From the NCBI GenBank assembly GCA_017456545.1, contig JAFTJE010000024.1:1-64000 (forward strand): a DNA stretch of 64,000 nucleotides. Direction: 5' to 3'. The notes under the pieces are model-generated. The model ran no database searches. It worked only from the letters and a program-made list of their open reading frames with translations, and had not been told where the DNA came from. Each line of letters starts with the position of its first letter. Position 1 is the first letter of the stretch. The stretch is from Clostridia bacterium (lineage in GTDB: Bacteria; Bacillota; Clostridia; Oscillospirales; CAG-272). This document shows, piece after piece, positions 24,907 through 34,230 of this stretch. The position numbers and the translations under genes were made by a program.

Positions 24907-26900
24907 TTGTATCAGAGCACGCAGGCTTTTGCTTTGGCGTACGCAGGGCTACGGATTTGGCAGAGGAGCTTATTGCCAAAACAGAGGAAAACAGTATTAT
25001 CTGCACATTAGGTAAGCTAATACACAATGAATCCTATACCGAATATCTTGCACAAAACGGCATTGTCTCCGTTAACGGAGATGATATTGATAGCCTTTAC
25101 GCAAGGGCAGAGGAGGGATACAATGTTACCCTTATTCTACGGACCCACGGAGTGGAGAGAGAGCTGAAGGAACGGCTTGAGGGACTAAGTGCTCTTTGCC
25201 CACGGTTCAAGGTGTTGGACTGTGCCTGCCCGTATGTAAAAAAGATTCATAAAATAGCCTATGAGAACTCGGGAAAGGATAAGATATTTATCCTAATAGG
25301 ACAAAAAAATCACCCCGAGGTTACATCTATTGTAAGCTATTGCCTTGGAGAATATCACATTTTTTCCGATTCGGAGCAGCTGGAGGAGTACCTGAAGACT
25401 GCGAAAATCGGCGAAAAACAGGTAATTATGTCGGCTCAGACCACTCAAAACCTAAAAGAATGGAAAAAATGTCAGGAAATTCTCAAAAAATACTGTACAA
25501 ATGAGAAAATATTTGATACAATATGTAGTGTGACTGAAAAAAGGCAGACTGAGGCAGAGGAGCTTTGCCAAAGGGTTGATGCCATGCTGGTCATCGGTGG
25601 CAGGGACAGCTCCAATACTGCAAAGCTGTATCATATCTGCCACGATAAGTGTCCAAAAACCTTTTGGATACAAACTAAGGATGATATTCCGTTTGATAAA
25701 ATCGGTAATTCATATAACATTGGAATAACTGCAGGAGCTTCAACACCTGACAGTTTAATACAGGAGGTAAAAAAATCTATGGGTGAAATCATGGAAAACT
25801 TTGCAGAATTACTTGCAGAGGCAGAAGCAGACAGAGTAAAAATATATAAAGGAGCAACAGTTAAGGGTACAGTTATGTCTATCTCCGAAACAGAGATTAG
25901 ACTTGATCTCGGTGCTAAGTCTACAGGTGTTATCACCAGAGATAATATGAACATTGACAATGCAGCAAAGCTTTGTGAAGTATTCAAAATCGGCGACGAA
26001 GTTGAAGCTAAGGTTGAAGCTACAAGCGATGTTGACGGTATCATCACACTTTCCAAGAAGGCAGTTGATGATGTTAAGAACTGGGAAAAGATTGTTGAGT
26101 ACGCTGAACAGCAGACAGTAGTTGAAGCAAAGATTGTTAAGGCTGTTAAGGGTGGCGTAATCGCTAATGTTGACGGTGCAGAGATATTTGTTCCCGCATC
26201 TATGACAGGTCTTGCAAAGGATGAGGATCTTTCCAAGCTTGCAGGCACAGTACAGAAGATGAAGATTGTTGAAATCAAGGATGGCCGTAAGAAGGCTATC
26301 GGCTCTATCAAGATTGTAGCAAGAGAAGAAAGAAAGGCAGCTCTCGAGGCATTCTGGGCTTCCATCGAGGAAGGCAAGGTATACGAGGGACCTGTTAAGA
26401 GCATCACATCCTACGGTGCATTTGTTGATATCGGCGGAGTTGACGGTCTTGTACATATCACAGAGCTCTCCTGGAACAGAATCAAGCATCCATCCGAGGT
26501 TGTTAAGGTTGGCGATGTTATCAAGGTATTTGTTAAGTCCTTTGATAAAGAGGCTAAGAAGGTTTCTCTCGGTTACAAGACAGAGGAGGAGAATCCCTGG
26601 AACATCTTTACATCCAAGTATGCGGTTGACGATGTAGCAGAGGTTAAGATTGTTGGTGTAACATCCTTCGGTGCATTCGCTGAGGTTGTTCCCGGTGTTG
26701 ACGGTCTTATCCACATCAGCCAGATTGCAGATAAGAAGATCGATTCCGTTGCTAATGTTCTTAAGGTTGGCGATGTAGTTGAGGCTAAGATTGTTGGTAT
26801 CGATGAAGAGAACCATAAGGTTAGCCTTTCTATCCGTGTTCTTCTTGCTCCCGCAGAGGAAGAGGCAGCTGCTCCCGCAGAGGCAGAGGACGCTGAATAA
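24900..26900 (+). CDS. ispH-rpsA: Bifunctional IspH reductase - ribosomal protein S1 fusion
   Basis: A 666-residue fusion. Residues 1 to about 285 are 4-hydroxy-3-methylbut-2-enyl diphosphate reductase, the last step of the MEP isoprenoid pathway: iron-sulfur cysteines are visible in HAGFCFGVRRA, LDCACPYVKK and TICSVTEKRQ, and catalytic HGVE and TAGASTPD motifs are intact. From about residue 305 four S1 RNA-binding repeats follow, the last two closest to consensus (SYGAFVDIGGVDGLVHITEL and SFGAFAEVVPGVDGLIHISQ), and an Ala/Glu-rich tail. This fusion is known from Clostridia. Base use shifts in the S1 half towards highly expressed codons. It closes the operon before a strong terminator. Confidence 0.94.
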   Translation: MVIVSEHAGFCFGVRRATDLAEELIAKTEENSIICTLGKLIHNESYTEYLAQNGIVSVNGDDIDSLYARAEEGYNVTLILRTHGVERELKERLEGLSALCPRFKVLDCACPYVKKIHKIAYENSGKDKIFILIGQKNHPEVTSIVSYCLGEYHIFSDSEQLEEYLKTAKIGEKQVIMSAQTTQNLKEWKKCQEILKKYCTNEKIFDTICSVTEKRQTEAEELCQRVDAMLVIGGRDSSNTAKLYHICHDKCPKTFWIQTKDDIPFDKIGNSYNIGITAGASTPDSLIQEVKKSMGEIMENFAELLAEAEADRVKIYKGATVKGTVMSISETEIRLDLGAKSTGVITRDNMNIDNAAKLCEVFKIGDEVEAKVEATSDVDGIITLSKKAVDDVKNWEKIVEYAEQQTVVEAKIVKAVKGGVIANVDGAEIFVPASMTGLAKDEDLSKLAGTVQKMKIVEIKDGRKKAIGSIKIVAREERKAALEAFWASIEEGKVYEGPVKSITSYGAFVDIGGVDGLVHITELSWNRIKHPSEVVKVGDVIKVFVKSFDKEAKKVSLGYKTEEENPWNIFTSKYAVDDVAEVKIVGVTSFGAFAEVVPGVDGLIHISQIADKKIDSVANVLKVGDVVEAKIVGIDEENHKVSLSIRVLLAPAEEEAAAPAEAEDAE

Positions 26901-26918
26901 TTAAGCTTGAAATATAAT

Positions 26919-26947
26919 CGCCCACAAGAGCTCTTGTGGGCGTTTTA
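26919..26947 (+). terminator. Rho-independent terminator after ispH-rpsA
   Basis: Perfect stem CGCCCACAAGAG/CTCTTGTGGGCG with TTTTAT. Bases 26970-27090 beyond it look like a decayed intergenic repeat (GAAGGTGGCACC and GTGTGACGGA remain) with no gene. Confidence 0.9.
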
Positions 26948-27101
26948 TACAAAAAATATAAATCAGCTTATAGTATTGCCTTCACCTTGAGGGGGATTGT
27001 TGCCTTATGGTAGAAGGTGGCACCACCGTGGTTTTTCAAAACGGAGAAGGAGCTTTTGGCTTCTTATGTGTGACGGATAAGGTGTCTTAAATAATATAAT
27101 A

Positions 27102-27124
27102 GGGCTGACGCAATGTCAGCCCCA
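27102..27124 (-). terminator. Terminator hairpin of the small cysteine-rich gene
   Basis: Perfect GGGCTGAC/GTCAGCCC stem, 5-base loop, followed on the minus strand by a T/A-rich stretch. Confidence 0.6.
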
Positions 27125-27174
27125 TATTTATTAAAAGGATAATATTTTAATACCCTGTTTCAGCAACCCCTATA

Positions 27175-27267
27175 TTAGTTGCAGCAGCAACAAAGAACTA
27201 TAGCCGCAAGAACTATTATCCATATAATATCGTTATCAAAAAGACCGCATAAACAGTTGTTATTCAT
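27175..27267 (-). CDS. 30-residue cysteine-rich hydrophobic peptide
   Basis: A tiny gene below usual length cut-offs. It encodes 30 residues: a polar N-rich start with two cysteines (MNNNCLCG), a hydrophobic stretch (IIWIIVLAAIVL) long enough to enter a membrane, and a CCCCN end. AAGGTAGG lies 7 bp before the ATG and a hairpin terminator follows. Similar short Asn/Cys/hydrophobic peptides are common in Clostridia and recall YjcZ-type spore coat or spore membrane peptides, though that link is inferred from composition only. Confidence 0.6.
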   Translation of the reverse strand: MNNNCLCGLFDNDIIWIIVLAAIVLCCCCN

Positions 27268-27364
27268 AGTGTTACCTACCTTGAAGAATTGAAAGAGCAT
27301 CGGCTCTCTCTATTACAATATTATGCTTATACCGTTTTTTTGATACGAAAAATACAGAAATATG

Positions 27365-28000
27365 TCATTTAAGATGTAATTCGGAGGCTTCAAGAAAGTC
27401 GTGAGCTGAGATAACGCTGTTTGTGGGGATATCCTTTTTACATCCGCATTTTGAACATCTGAGTGTGACATGCTCATCGTATATGTCGCAGATAAAATCA
27501 CCATCGTCATTACAGTCGCAGTAGATTTTGCCCTCATCGGCAAGGTCATTTATCACATACTTTATAATTTCGGTAATTTGTGGGTCGGACAGTGCAGAAA
27601 GGTCCTTTTCCGTGTTCTTTATGGAGCTGAGATTTCCGTCGCCTACCATTTCGATTATTTCCTCGTTAGAACGGAGGATGGCGTCCTCCACATTCTTATC
27701 CTTACCGATAAAGCAAATATCAATTCCCGACAGGGCACAGCCGATAACAAAAACATCGCTGTCAAAAAATACTTCATTAGATATAATATAAGAGTGGTCG
27801 GTAGAGCATACCATACAGGGTACAATCAAACGCATTTTACCGTCATTGGTTTTTTCCACGGTCATATGGCTACCGCCACAGGAGCATTTTAATCGGAACA
27901 TTTTTCCACTGAGGGAGAATGCTCCAACCATGCTTGTAACAACACCCCCACAGGCAGGACATCTGTATGCTAAGGTGGTTTCCTTTTGATTTAATATCAT
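27365..28000 (-). CDS. Zinc-finger protein of unknown function
   Basis: A 211-residue soluble protein. The N-terminus has CPACGG (residues 14-19) paired with LKCSCGGS, and the C-terminus has LRCSKCGCKK plus EGKIYCDC, so two metal-binding ribbons at opposite ends are likely; CMVC lies between them. The middle contains a helical, acidic segment (KNVEDAILRSNEEIIEMV). CGAGGTATATT precedes the ATG. No enzyme motif is recognisable. It diverges from the helicase gene at 28196 and follows nothing on its own strand but the small cysteine-rich gene downstream. Confidence 0.65.
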   Translation of the reverse strand: MILNQKETTLAYRCPACGGVVTSMVGAFSLSGKMFRLKCSCGGSHMTVEKTNDGKMRLIVPCMVCSTDHSYIISNEVFFDSDVFVIGCALSGIDICFIGKDKNVEDAILRSNEEIIEMVGDGNLSSIKNTEKDLSALSDPQITEIIKYVINDLADEGKIYCDCNDDGDFICDIYDEHVTLRCSKCGCKKDIPTNSVISAHDFLEASELHLK

Positions 28001-28195
28001 AATATACCTCGAAAATTAAAATTGAATACTATCTTTTGTAATTATACTACAAAATAAATATATTGTCAAATAATAACGAAAAATATTTTATCCGTAATTA
28101 AAATTTACAGTGCCCGTAATTTATTGAATATTATACCTTTGATACAGAAAATATATTATGGGATTTTAATAACCGTTAAAGAAGGGAGGAGCCGT

Positions 28196-30571
28196 ATGAG
28201 TGCTTATTTTGACATAGAATCAAATAATCTTTTTATAAGTGCATATGAGCTCTGCTCCTATATGCTGCGGGGAGGAGATATGGACTCCTACCTGGTAAAC
28301 GGAAATAAGGTGGGGCATACTGTGGTTTCCCATAGCTTTAATGCACCTCGCCCCAATCTTTCCGGCTCCTATTATTTTTCCACAATGTATGAGGGAGTTA
28401 CAATAACTGTTTACACCTTTCCCGAGGAGGTTAAGGAAGATGGGATGGGTGGGTATGTTGTACAAAAGGTGCAGTCTGTACAGTACCATGTTTCCGAGAT
28501 TGAAAACGGAGAGCTTGATATCGCACTTGCCTCAGTAATTTGCTCTGCATATATAGTTATGATGCGTCTCGGAGGGGAAAATGTTGAGGGATGTGTCGCA
28601 TTTTTCGGTGAGAACGAGGGACAGAAGGTTTACAGAAGAAATCTCAAAAGAGCTGATAGCGAGTCATATTTTAACGAGCTTATATCAAAGTTTGGTCCCT
28701 TTGCCAGGATTATCGCAAGCAGATATACAAAATGTCTGCCCCAGCTTAAGAATCTTAAATTTCCCTTTGAGGGAGGGGCAAGGTCAAGCCAGAAGGAATT
28801 TATAACAGATGCCTACCGTGCCATTTGCACTCATAAGCGACTTATTGTCCAGGCACCAACAGGAACGGGTAAGACAATGGCAGCCCTGTATCCGTCACTA
28901 AAGGCAATAGGTAACGGGTACGCCGATAAGATATTCTATTTTACAGGCAAGGCGACAACAGCCTACGCAGCCCTTTCCGCTGTGGATATTATGAGGGACG
29001 CCCTACCGGAGCTTCGTTCCATCCATATAACCTCCAAGGAAAAGTGCTGTACCAACCACAGGGTCAAGGATTCTCGCAAATGCAAGGGCGTAAAATGTGG
29101 AAACGCAAGGGGATATTTTGATAAGGTAAACGATGCCTTACTTGAGCTCCTTCGTGATTACAGAACCTATACAAAGGATATAATTGACAAAATAGCATCA
29201 AAATATTCTGTCTGCTCCTATGAGCTCTCTTTAGAACTTTCCGAGTGGTGCGAGCTTATTGTTTGCGACTACAACTACCTTTTTGACCTTTCGGTATATT
29301 TAAGGAGATATTTTACCTCTCCCGATGCAAATTATGTGTTCTTAATAGACGAGGCACATAATCTCCCCGATAGGGCGAGAGAAATGTACTCCTGTACACT
29401 TAAGCGTACCGATTTTATAAAATTAGAGCAGAAATATCCTAAAAATGCAAAATATACCCGAGCCTGTGGCGATGTTCTCAGTAAATTTGATGAGCTCCAT
29501 GCCCTTGCAATGATGGATATGATAGAGCAGGAGGAGGATGTTTTCGGCTTTTATGTAACCTCCGAGCTTCCTGAGCAGTTCGGCATGGAGCTTGCAGTAT
29601 TTGCAAAGCATTGTGACAGGATACTCTCAAGCGATATAATTGACGAGGAGCTTTGCGATGTGTATTTCGAGATTAAGCATATGCTTAAAATATGCGAGAT
29701 ATTTGACAAACGCTTCAAGCTCTATCTTGAGGCACACAATGAAGAATTGACTATGCGTCTTTTATGCCTTGATGCATCCTATATGCTTGATAAGGCAATG
29801 AGAAAGGGTATATCCACAATTTTGTTCTCGGCAACGCTGACTCCCCTTGAGTATTTTTCCGATGTGCTGGGCTGTGGAAAAAGTGCCACCTTGAACTTAA
29901 AATCTCCGTACGATAGTGAAAATTTGTGTCTTTTGGGCATAAATAATGTCAGCACACGCTACGGTGACAGGCAGAAAAACGCCCTTACCGTTGCTAATAT
30001 TATCCGTGCCACCGTTGCAGGTAAGCCCGGAAATTATATGGTTTATTTTCCTTCATACACATATCTTACGGATGTTAAGGATGTATTTGAGAAAAAATAC
30101 CCGAATATCCGTGTCACCACTCAGCTGAAGAGTATGACTGATAACGCTAAAAAGGATTTTCTGTCGTCCTTTAACACAGATGAGAGCAACACGCTTATCG
30201 GCTTTTGCGTTATGGGTGGCTCCTTCTCGGAGGGTATTGATTTACAGGGAGAACGCCTTATAGGTGCTATTATAGTCGGTGTGGGACTACCAACAATCAG
30301 CTCCGAGCTTAATATCATTAAGGAATATTTTGATAATACCAGGGAGAACGGCTATGCCTATGCCTATACCTACCCCGGGATGAACAAGGTTTTACAGGCA
30401 TCCGGCAGGGTTATAAGAAGCGAAAAGGACAGGGGAGTGGTTGTTTTAGTGGATGATCGCTTTGCCACCGATGAGTATAGAGCCCTAATGCCCGAGAGCT
30501 GGGGACATATTAAATTCCTCAATAATGCAAATGACCTACTCCGTCAGGTGACGAATTTTTGGAAAAAATAA
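28196..30571 (+). CDS. DinG/XPD-family ATP-dependent DNA helicase
   Basis: A 791-residue superfamily 2 helicase. Walker A is QAPTGTGKTMAA and the Walker B DEAH box is LIDEAHNLPDRA. Four cysteines between them (KCCTNH, KCKGVKCGNARGYFDK) match the iron-sulfur cluster site of XPD/DinG enzymes, and ILFSATLTP plus ASGRVIRSEKDRG are motifs III/VI. About 210 residues precede Walker A, as in the PDDEXK-like N-terminal region of some family members. The ATG after GAAGGGAGGAGCC is chosen over a start 24 codons upstream. Unwinds DNA in repair of blocked forks or R-loops. It lies alone, divergent from the zinc-finger gene. Confidence 0.9.
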   Translation: MSAYFDIESNNLFISAYELCSYMLRGGDMDSYLVNGNKVGHTVVSHSFNAPRPNLSGSYYFSTMYEGVTITVYTFPEEVKEDGMGGYVVQKVQSVQYHVSEIENGELDIALASVICSAYIVMMRLGGENVEGCVAFFGENEGQKVYRRNLKRADSESYFNELISKFGPFARIIASRYTKCLPQLKNLKFPFEGGARSSQKEFITDAYRAICTHKRLIVQAPTGTGKTMAALYPSLKAIGNGYADKIFYFTGKATTAYAALSAVDIMRDALPELRSIHITSKEKCCTNHRVKDSRKCKGVKCGNARGYFDKVNDALLELLRDYRTYTKDIIDKIASKYSVCSYELSLELSEWCELIVCDYNYLFDLSVYLRRYFTSPDANYVFLIDEAHNLPDRAREMYSCTLKRTDFIKLEQKYPKNAKYTRACGDVLSKFDELHALAMMDMIEQEEDVFGFYVTSELPEQFGMELAVFAKHCDRILSSDIIDEELCDVYFEIKHMLKICEIFDKRFKLYLEAHNEELTMRLLCLDASYMLDKAMRKGISTILFSATLTPLEYFSDVLGCGKSATLNLKSPYDSENLCLLGINNVSTRYGDRQKNALTVANIIRATVAGKPGNYMVYFPSYTYLTDVKDVFEKKYPNIRVTTQLKSMTDNAKKDFLSSFNTDESNTLIGFCVMGGSFSEGIDLQGERLIGAIIVGVGLPTISSELNIIKEYFDNTRENGYAYAYTYPGMNKVLQASGRVIRSEKDRGVVVLVDDRFATDEYRALMPESWGHIKFLNNANDLLRQVTNFWKK

Positions 30572-30671
30572 CAAAAAACTATTGTAAAATGTAAAAAGTA
30601 GTGGTAAAATATATTGAATTTACCATAACGCCCATTGGGTGTTTGATAATCCTTTTTTCGGAGGCTTTACA

Positions 30672-31961
30672 ATGAAGAAATATACAGAGTTAACTAAGGC
30701 AGAGCTTTCGGCTCTTTTGACTGAGCTTGAGGAACTGTACGGTGAATATAAGGCAAGAGGGCTAAAGCTCAATATGGCAAGGGGTAAGCCCTGTAATGAG
30801 CAGCTTGACCTCGCTATGGGTATGCTTGATGCCGTGGATTCCTCATCCGTGCTTACAGCAGAGGACGGATGGGATTGCCGTAACTACGGAGTCCTTGACG
30901 GTATTTCCGAGGCTAAGAGACTCTTTGCCGATATGCTTGATGTTCATACTGAGAATGTTATTGTATGCGGTAATGCGAGCCTTAACATTATGCACGATAT
31001 GATTGCCCGTTCCATGACTCACGGAGTTATGGGCTCTACTCCCTGGGCTAAGCTTGACAGGGTTAAATTCCTTTGTCCTGCTCCGGGCTATGACAGACAT
31101 TTTAAGATTACCGAGCATTTCGGTATAGAAATGATTACCGTTCCTATGAGTGAGAACGGTCCTGATATGGATATGATAGAGCACCTTGTAGCCGAGGATG
31201 AATCCATTAAGGGCGTATGGTGTGTTCCCATGTATTCCAACCCACAGGGCTACACCTATTCAGATGATACCGTCCGTCGCTTTGCAAGGCTCAAGCCTAA
31301 GGCACCCGACTTCAGAATATACTGGGATAATGCATACTGCATACACCATCTTTACAGGGAGGAGAAAAAGCAGGATAAGCTTCTTGAAATTCTTTCCGAG
31401 TGTCAGTTAAACGGTAATGCAGACATGGTATATGAGTTTGCCTCCACATCCAAGGTTTCCTTTGCCGGTGCCGGCATATCAGTGGTTGCCGCATCCGTCG
31501 GCAATATTGCAGAAATCAAAAAGCATATGACAGTGCAGACCATCGGTCACGATAAGATAAACCAGCTTCGCCATGTAAGATTCTTTAAGGATATGGACGG
31601 GGTTATGGCTCATATGATGAAGCATGCTGATATTATGCGTCCCAAGTTCGAGGAGGTTGATAAAATCCTTACAAGAGAGCTTGAAGGTCTTGATATCGGC
31701 AGCTGGACAATGCCAAGGGGAGGATATTTTATATCCTTTGATGCCCTTGACGGCTGTGCTAAGGAAATTGTAGCTATGTGTAAGGACGCAGGAGTTGTAA
31801 TGACAGATGCGGGAGCAACCTTCCCCTACGGTAAGGACCCCCATAATGCCAATATCCGTATAGCTCCCTCCTATCCCTCACTTAATGAGCTTGTTACAGC
31901 TACTGAGCTTTTTGCCCTCTGTGTAAAGCTTGTATCCGTTAAGCACCTTCTCGGCAAATAA
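30672..31961 (+). CDS. Class I aminotransferase, aspartate aminotransferase (type Ic) like
   Basis: A 429-residue PLP enzyme. LNMARGKPCNEQLDLAMGML near the N-terminus is characteristic of the Asp_aminotransf (PF12897) group. Further landmarks are VCGNASLNIMHD, WCVPMYSNPQGYTYS, the PLP-binding YWDNAYCIHH, and FASTSKVSFAGAG with the Schiff-base lysine. Likely transfers amino groups between aspartate and 2-oxoglutarate. Start is the ATG after CGGAGGCTTTACA; upstream codons of the frame lack a ribosome site. Monocistronic, with a terminator at 32005. Confidence 0.88.
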   Translation: MKKYTELTKAELSALLTELEELYGEYKARGLKLNMARGKPCNEQLDLAMGMLDAVDSSSVLTAEDGWDCRNYGVLDGISEAKRLFADMLDVHTENVIVCGNASLNIMHDMIARSMTHGVMGSTPWAKLDRVKFLCPAPGYDRHFKITEHFGIEMITVPMSENGPDMDMIEHLVAEDESIKGVWCVPMYSNPQGYTYSDDTVRRFARLKPKAPDFRIYWDNAYCIHHLYREEKKQDKLLEILSECQLNGNADMVYEFASTSKVSFAGAGISVVAASVGNIAEIKKHMTVQTIGHDKINQLRHVRFFKDMDGVMAHMMKHADIMRPKFEEVDKILTRELEGLDIGSWTMPRGGYFISFDALDGCAKEIVAMCKDAGVVMTDAGATFPYGKDPHNANIRIAPSYPSLNELVTATELFALCVKLVSVKHLLGK

Positions 31962-32004
31962 TCAAAAAAGCCGACACATTCGGCATTATTGAGTATAAAT
32001 ATAA

Positions 32005-32036
32005 ACGGGCTGTCTCTTCGGGATTGCCCGTTTTTA
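32005..32036 (+). terminator. Rho-independent terminator after the aminotransferase
   Basis: ACGGGC/GCCCGT arms and a T5 run; a weaker hairpin GCCGA/TCGGC lies 30 bp before it. Confidence 0.8.
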
Positions 32037-32088
32037 TCATTCAGAGTATACTGCTTTTATTCCGTATTCTTAAAACACCGGAGAATTC

Positions 32089-32313
32089 TTGCAATTTACA
32101 TAATACTGTGTTAAAATATAAATTAATATAAAGAGAGTAAAAAGTGATACAGGAAAAAAGCATATAAGCTGAGTGAGATAAAACGGCGGTTTTATTGTAA
32201 AAATTCCAAAAGGAATAAGGTCTGTAATGTGTGAAACCGTTTAGGAGCCTGTTCTTTGCAACGGTGCAATTAAGAGACCGTATTTTTACTAAAAAAGTAC
32301 TGAGGGGAGAATT
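32089..32313 (+). promoter_or_regulatory. Promoter and long leader of the EEP lipoprotein gene
   Basis: TTGCAA (32089-32094) and TAAAAT (32112-32117) with a 17-bp spacer give a leader of about 190 bases. Within it ATTCC-AAAA-GGAAT, GGTCT...AGACC and GGTTT...AAACC can pair, so it may fold; I recognise no known riboswitch. Confidence 0.45.
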
Positions 32314-33984
32314 ATGAAAAGGTTTGTTTTTTTATTAATCTGTATATTAACTGTTATGTTATTGGTATCCTGTGGTGGAGATGCTGCTACCACTACCGAG
32401 CCGCAAAATACGAAAGAGATTACCGTAGAGGAGCTTGCGGGATACGATATTATAAGGCCCTCCGGTGCAGCTGATGATATTTTTTCCCTCGGCAATAATA
32501 TTAGGTCGTCTATCAAGGAAAAATACGGTTATAATCTTACATACCGTTCCGATGTTATAAGAGAAAACATTGACTCATATAAGGTTAAAGAGCTTGAGAT
32601 TCTGATAGGCAAGACCAATAGAGAGGAAACCGCGGAATTCCTTTCATCCATACGATACAGGGATTATGGCTACGGCGTAGTTAACAGTAAAATTGTAATT
32701 GCCGGACACACCGATGAGGGAACTGCTCTGGCACTTCAAAAATTTATAGACGAGGTAATAAACACAGAGGCTGCATCTACTACTGTATTTTTCGACGGTA
32801 AGGCATCGATAGTAGAGGCAGAATATGAGAGAAACGACCTTAAAATCGGTGGACTCAGTGCAAAGAATATGGTAATTGTATATCCAACAGCCCTTGACAG
32901 GAATGAGATAAGGTACGCTAAGGATTTGGCACTTCTCCTGTCTGAAAAATCAGGTTATTCGGTTGAGGCCTTTGTTGAACATAATTACACTTATAAGGAT
33001 GGAGATGAGGTCATTCTTATAGGAAATACCATTAATAAATACGGTTTAGAGATTCCTGCAGATCTTAGCACTCATGAAATGTATATTTCTGTTGGCGATA
33101 AGGCTATGATTGTTACGGGAGGAGGCTATTATTCCTTTGACAGAGCAGCGAAGGGTTTGATAGAAAGTATAGACGCCTTAGAGGGAGAGGTATTGGCAGA
33201 TCCAAGTATGAGAAAGAGTCTTTATACCGATTCCTTATCTATTATGTCCTTCAATGTATGGGGCTGGAACAGAAGCTCGGACAGAGATAAAAGGGTTGTT
33301 AAGCTGCTGTATGAGTATATGCCGGATACCTTTGGATTGCAGGAGGACCTGCCCGGTTGGATAAAGATGCTTGAGAAGGAGCTACCCTTCTACGGTCATA
33401 TCGGTATACCGGTTAACGGAAGTGAGGGTGCCAGCTGCTCCGTATTCTATCTTAAGGAAAAATTTGAGGTAGTGGATTACGGCACAAGGTGGCTGTCTGC
33501 AACTCCTGATGTAGCCTCCAAATATGATGAATCAACGGAGAACCGTATTGTAACCTATGTTACATTCAGATGTAAGGATACAGGTGAAACATTTACTCAT
33601 ATGAATACTCACCTGGAGCATACAAGCAATACTGCAAGAGAGAAGCAGGCGGATGTGATGCTTAGCGTGGCAGAGAATATAGAGGGAGCTTTAATAATGA
33701 CAGGTGACTTCAATTCCACAAAATCAAGCGGTCCCATCAGCAAATATATAGCTGCCGGCTACAAGGATGCATCCACCATCGCAGACGAGGCACAGACCGG
33801 AGGCACATTCCATGGAGGCAACGGCTCGGCAGGTGATTATGTAATTGACTACATTTTTGTAAATGACGAGGTTGATGTCCTCAAATACAAGGTGTGTACC
33901 GAGGAAGTAGACGGAGGATATGTATCCGACCACCATCCGATATACGCCGAATACAAGTTGAAAAATCTGAATGATATAAAATGA
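32314..33984 (+). CDS. Lipoprotein of the endonuclease/exonuclease/phosphatase family
   Basis: A 556-residue lipoprotein with lipobox LVSC (Cys about residue 20) and a T-rich tether. Residues 30-300 contain two alpha/beta modules (VKELEILIGKTNREE; GDEVILIGNTINKYG) resembling the N-terminal domains that accompany extracellular carbohydrate enzymes such as DUF4838 proteins. The C-terminal 245 residues are a DNase I-like EEP domain: IMSFNVWGW, FGLQEDLP, MNTHLEH, MTGDFNSTKSSG, DYIFV and SDHHPIYAEY cover the metal and catalytic histidine/aspartate positions. Probably an outer-surface phosphodiesterase, nuclease or phosphatase. It parallels the lipoprotein phosphoesterase at 18587 in signal peptide and tether style. 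Confidence 0.83.
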   Translation: MKRFVFLLICILTVMLLVSCGGDAATTTEPQNTKEITVEELAGYDIIRPSGAADDIFSLGNNIRSSIKEKYGYNLTYRSDVIRENIDSYKVKELEILIGKTNREETAEFLSSIRYRDYGYGVVNSKIVIAGHTDEGTALALQKFIDEVINTEAASTTVFFDGKASIVEAEYERNDLKIGGLSAKNMVIVYPTALDRNEIRYAKDLALLLSEKSGYSVEAFVEHNYTYKDGDEVILIGNTINKYGLEIPADLSTHEMYISVGDKAMIVTGGGYYSFDRAAKGLIESIDALEGEVLADPSMRKSLYTDSLSIMSFNVWGWNRSSDRDKRVVKLLYEYMPDTFGLQEDLPGWIKMLEKELPFYGHIGIPVNGSEGASCSVFYLKEKFEVVDYGTRWLSATPDVASKYDESTENRIVTYVTFRCKDTGETFTHMNTHLEHTSNTAREKQADVMLSVAENIEGALIMTGDFNSTKSSGPISKYIAAGYKDASTIADEAQTGGTFHGGNGSAGDYVIDYIFVNDEVDVLKYKVCTEEVDGGYVSDHHPIYAEYKLKNLNDIK

Positions 33985-34230
33985 AAAGGACACTATTGAG
34001 CTACCTACCGTAAAGCAGAAACGGTAGTCAGAAAGCTTACTTTTCAATAATTCCGATAGGGTATAGCCGAAGCAAAGGGGACAGAGAGTATTGTACACTC
34101 TGTCCTCTTCATATCGGTAGATGCCGTATTCTTCCGAGTTAAAGCTGTCCTTTCGTAACAGTTCGTCATAATATAAGTGATTACTATGTGCTTTATGCTC
34201 GGAAAATCTATGTCACCAACTCAAAATAAA
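33985..34230. other. Intergenic, hairpins only
   Basis: CTACCGT...ACGGTAG (34000-34028) and GGACAGAG...CTCTGTCC (34079-34105) can form hairpins between the convergent lipoprotein and ZIP genes; neither has a T run as convincing as a classical terminator. No gene seen. Confidence 0.5.

Noticed and set aside
25809..26816. Open frame opposite the S1 half of the IspH-S1 gene
   Set aside because: It is the complement of the strongly biased S1 codons, with no family motifs or start signals.
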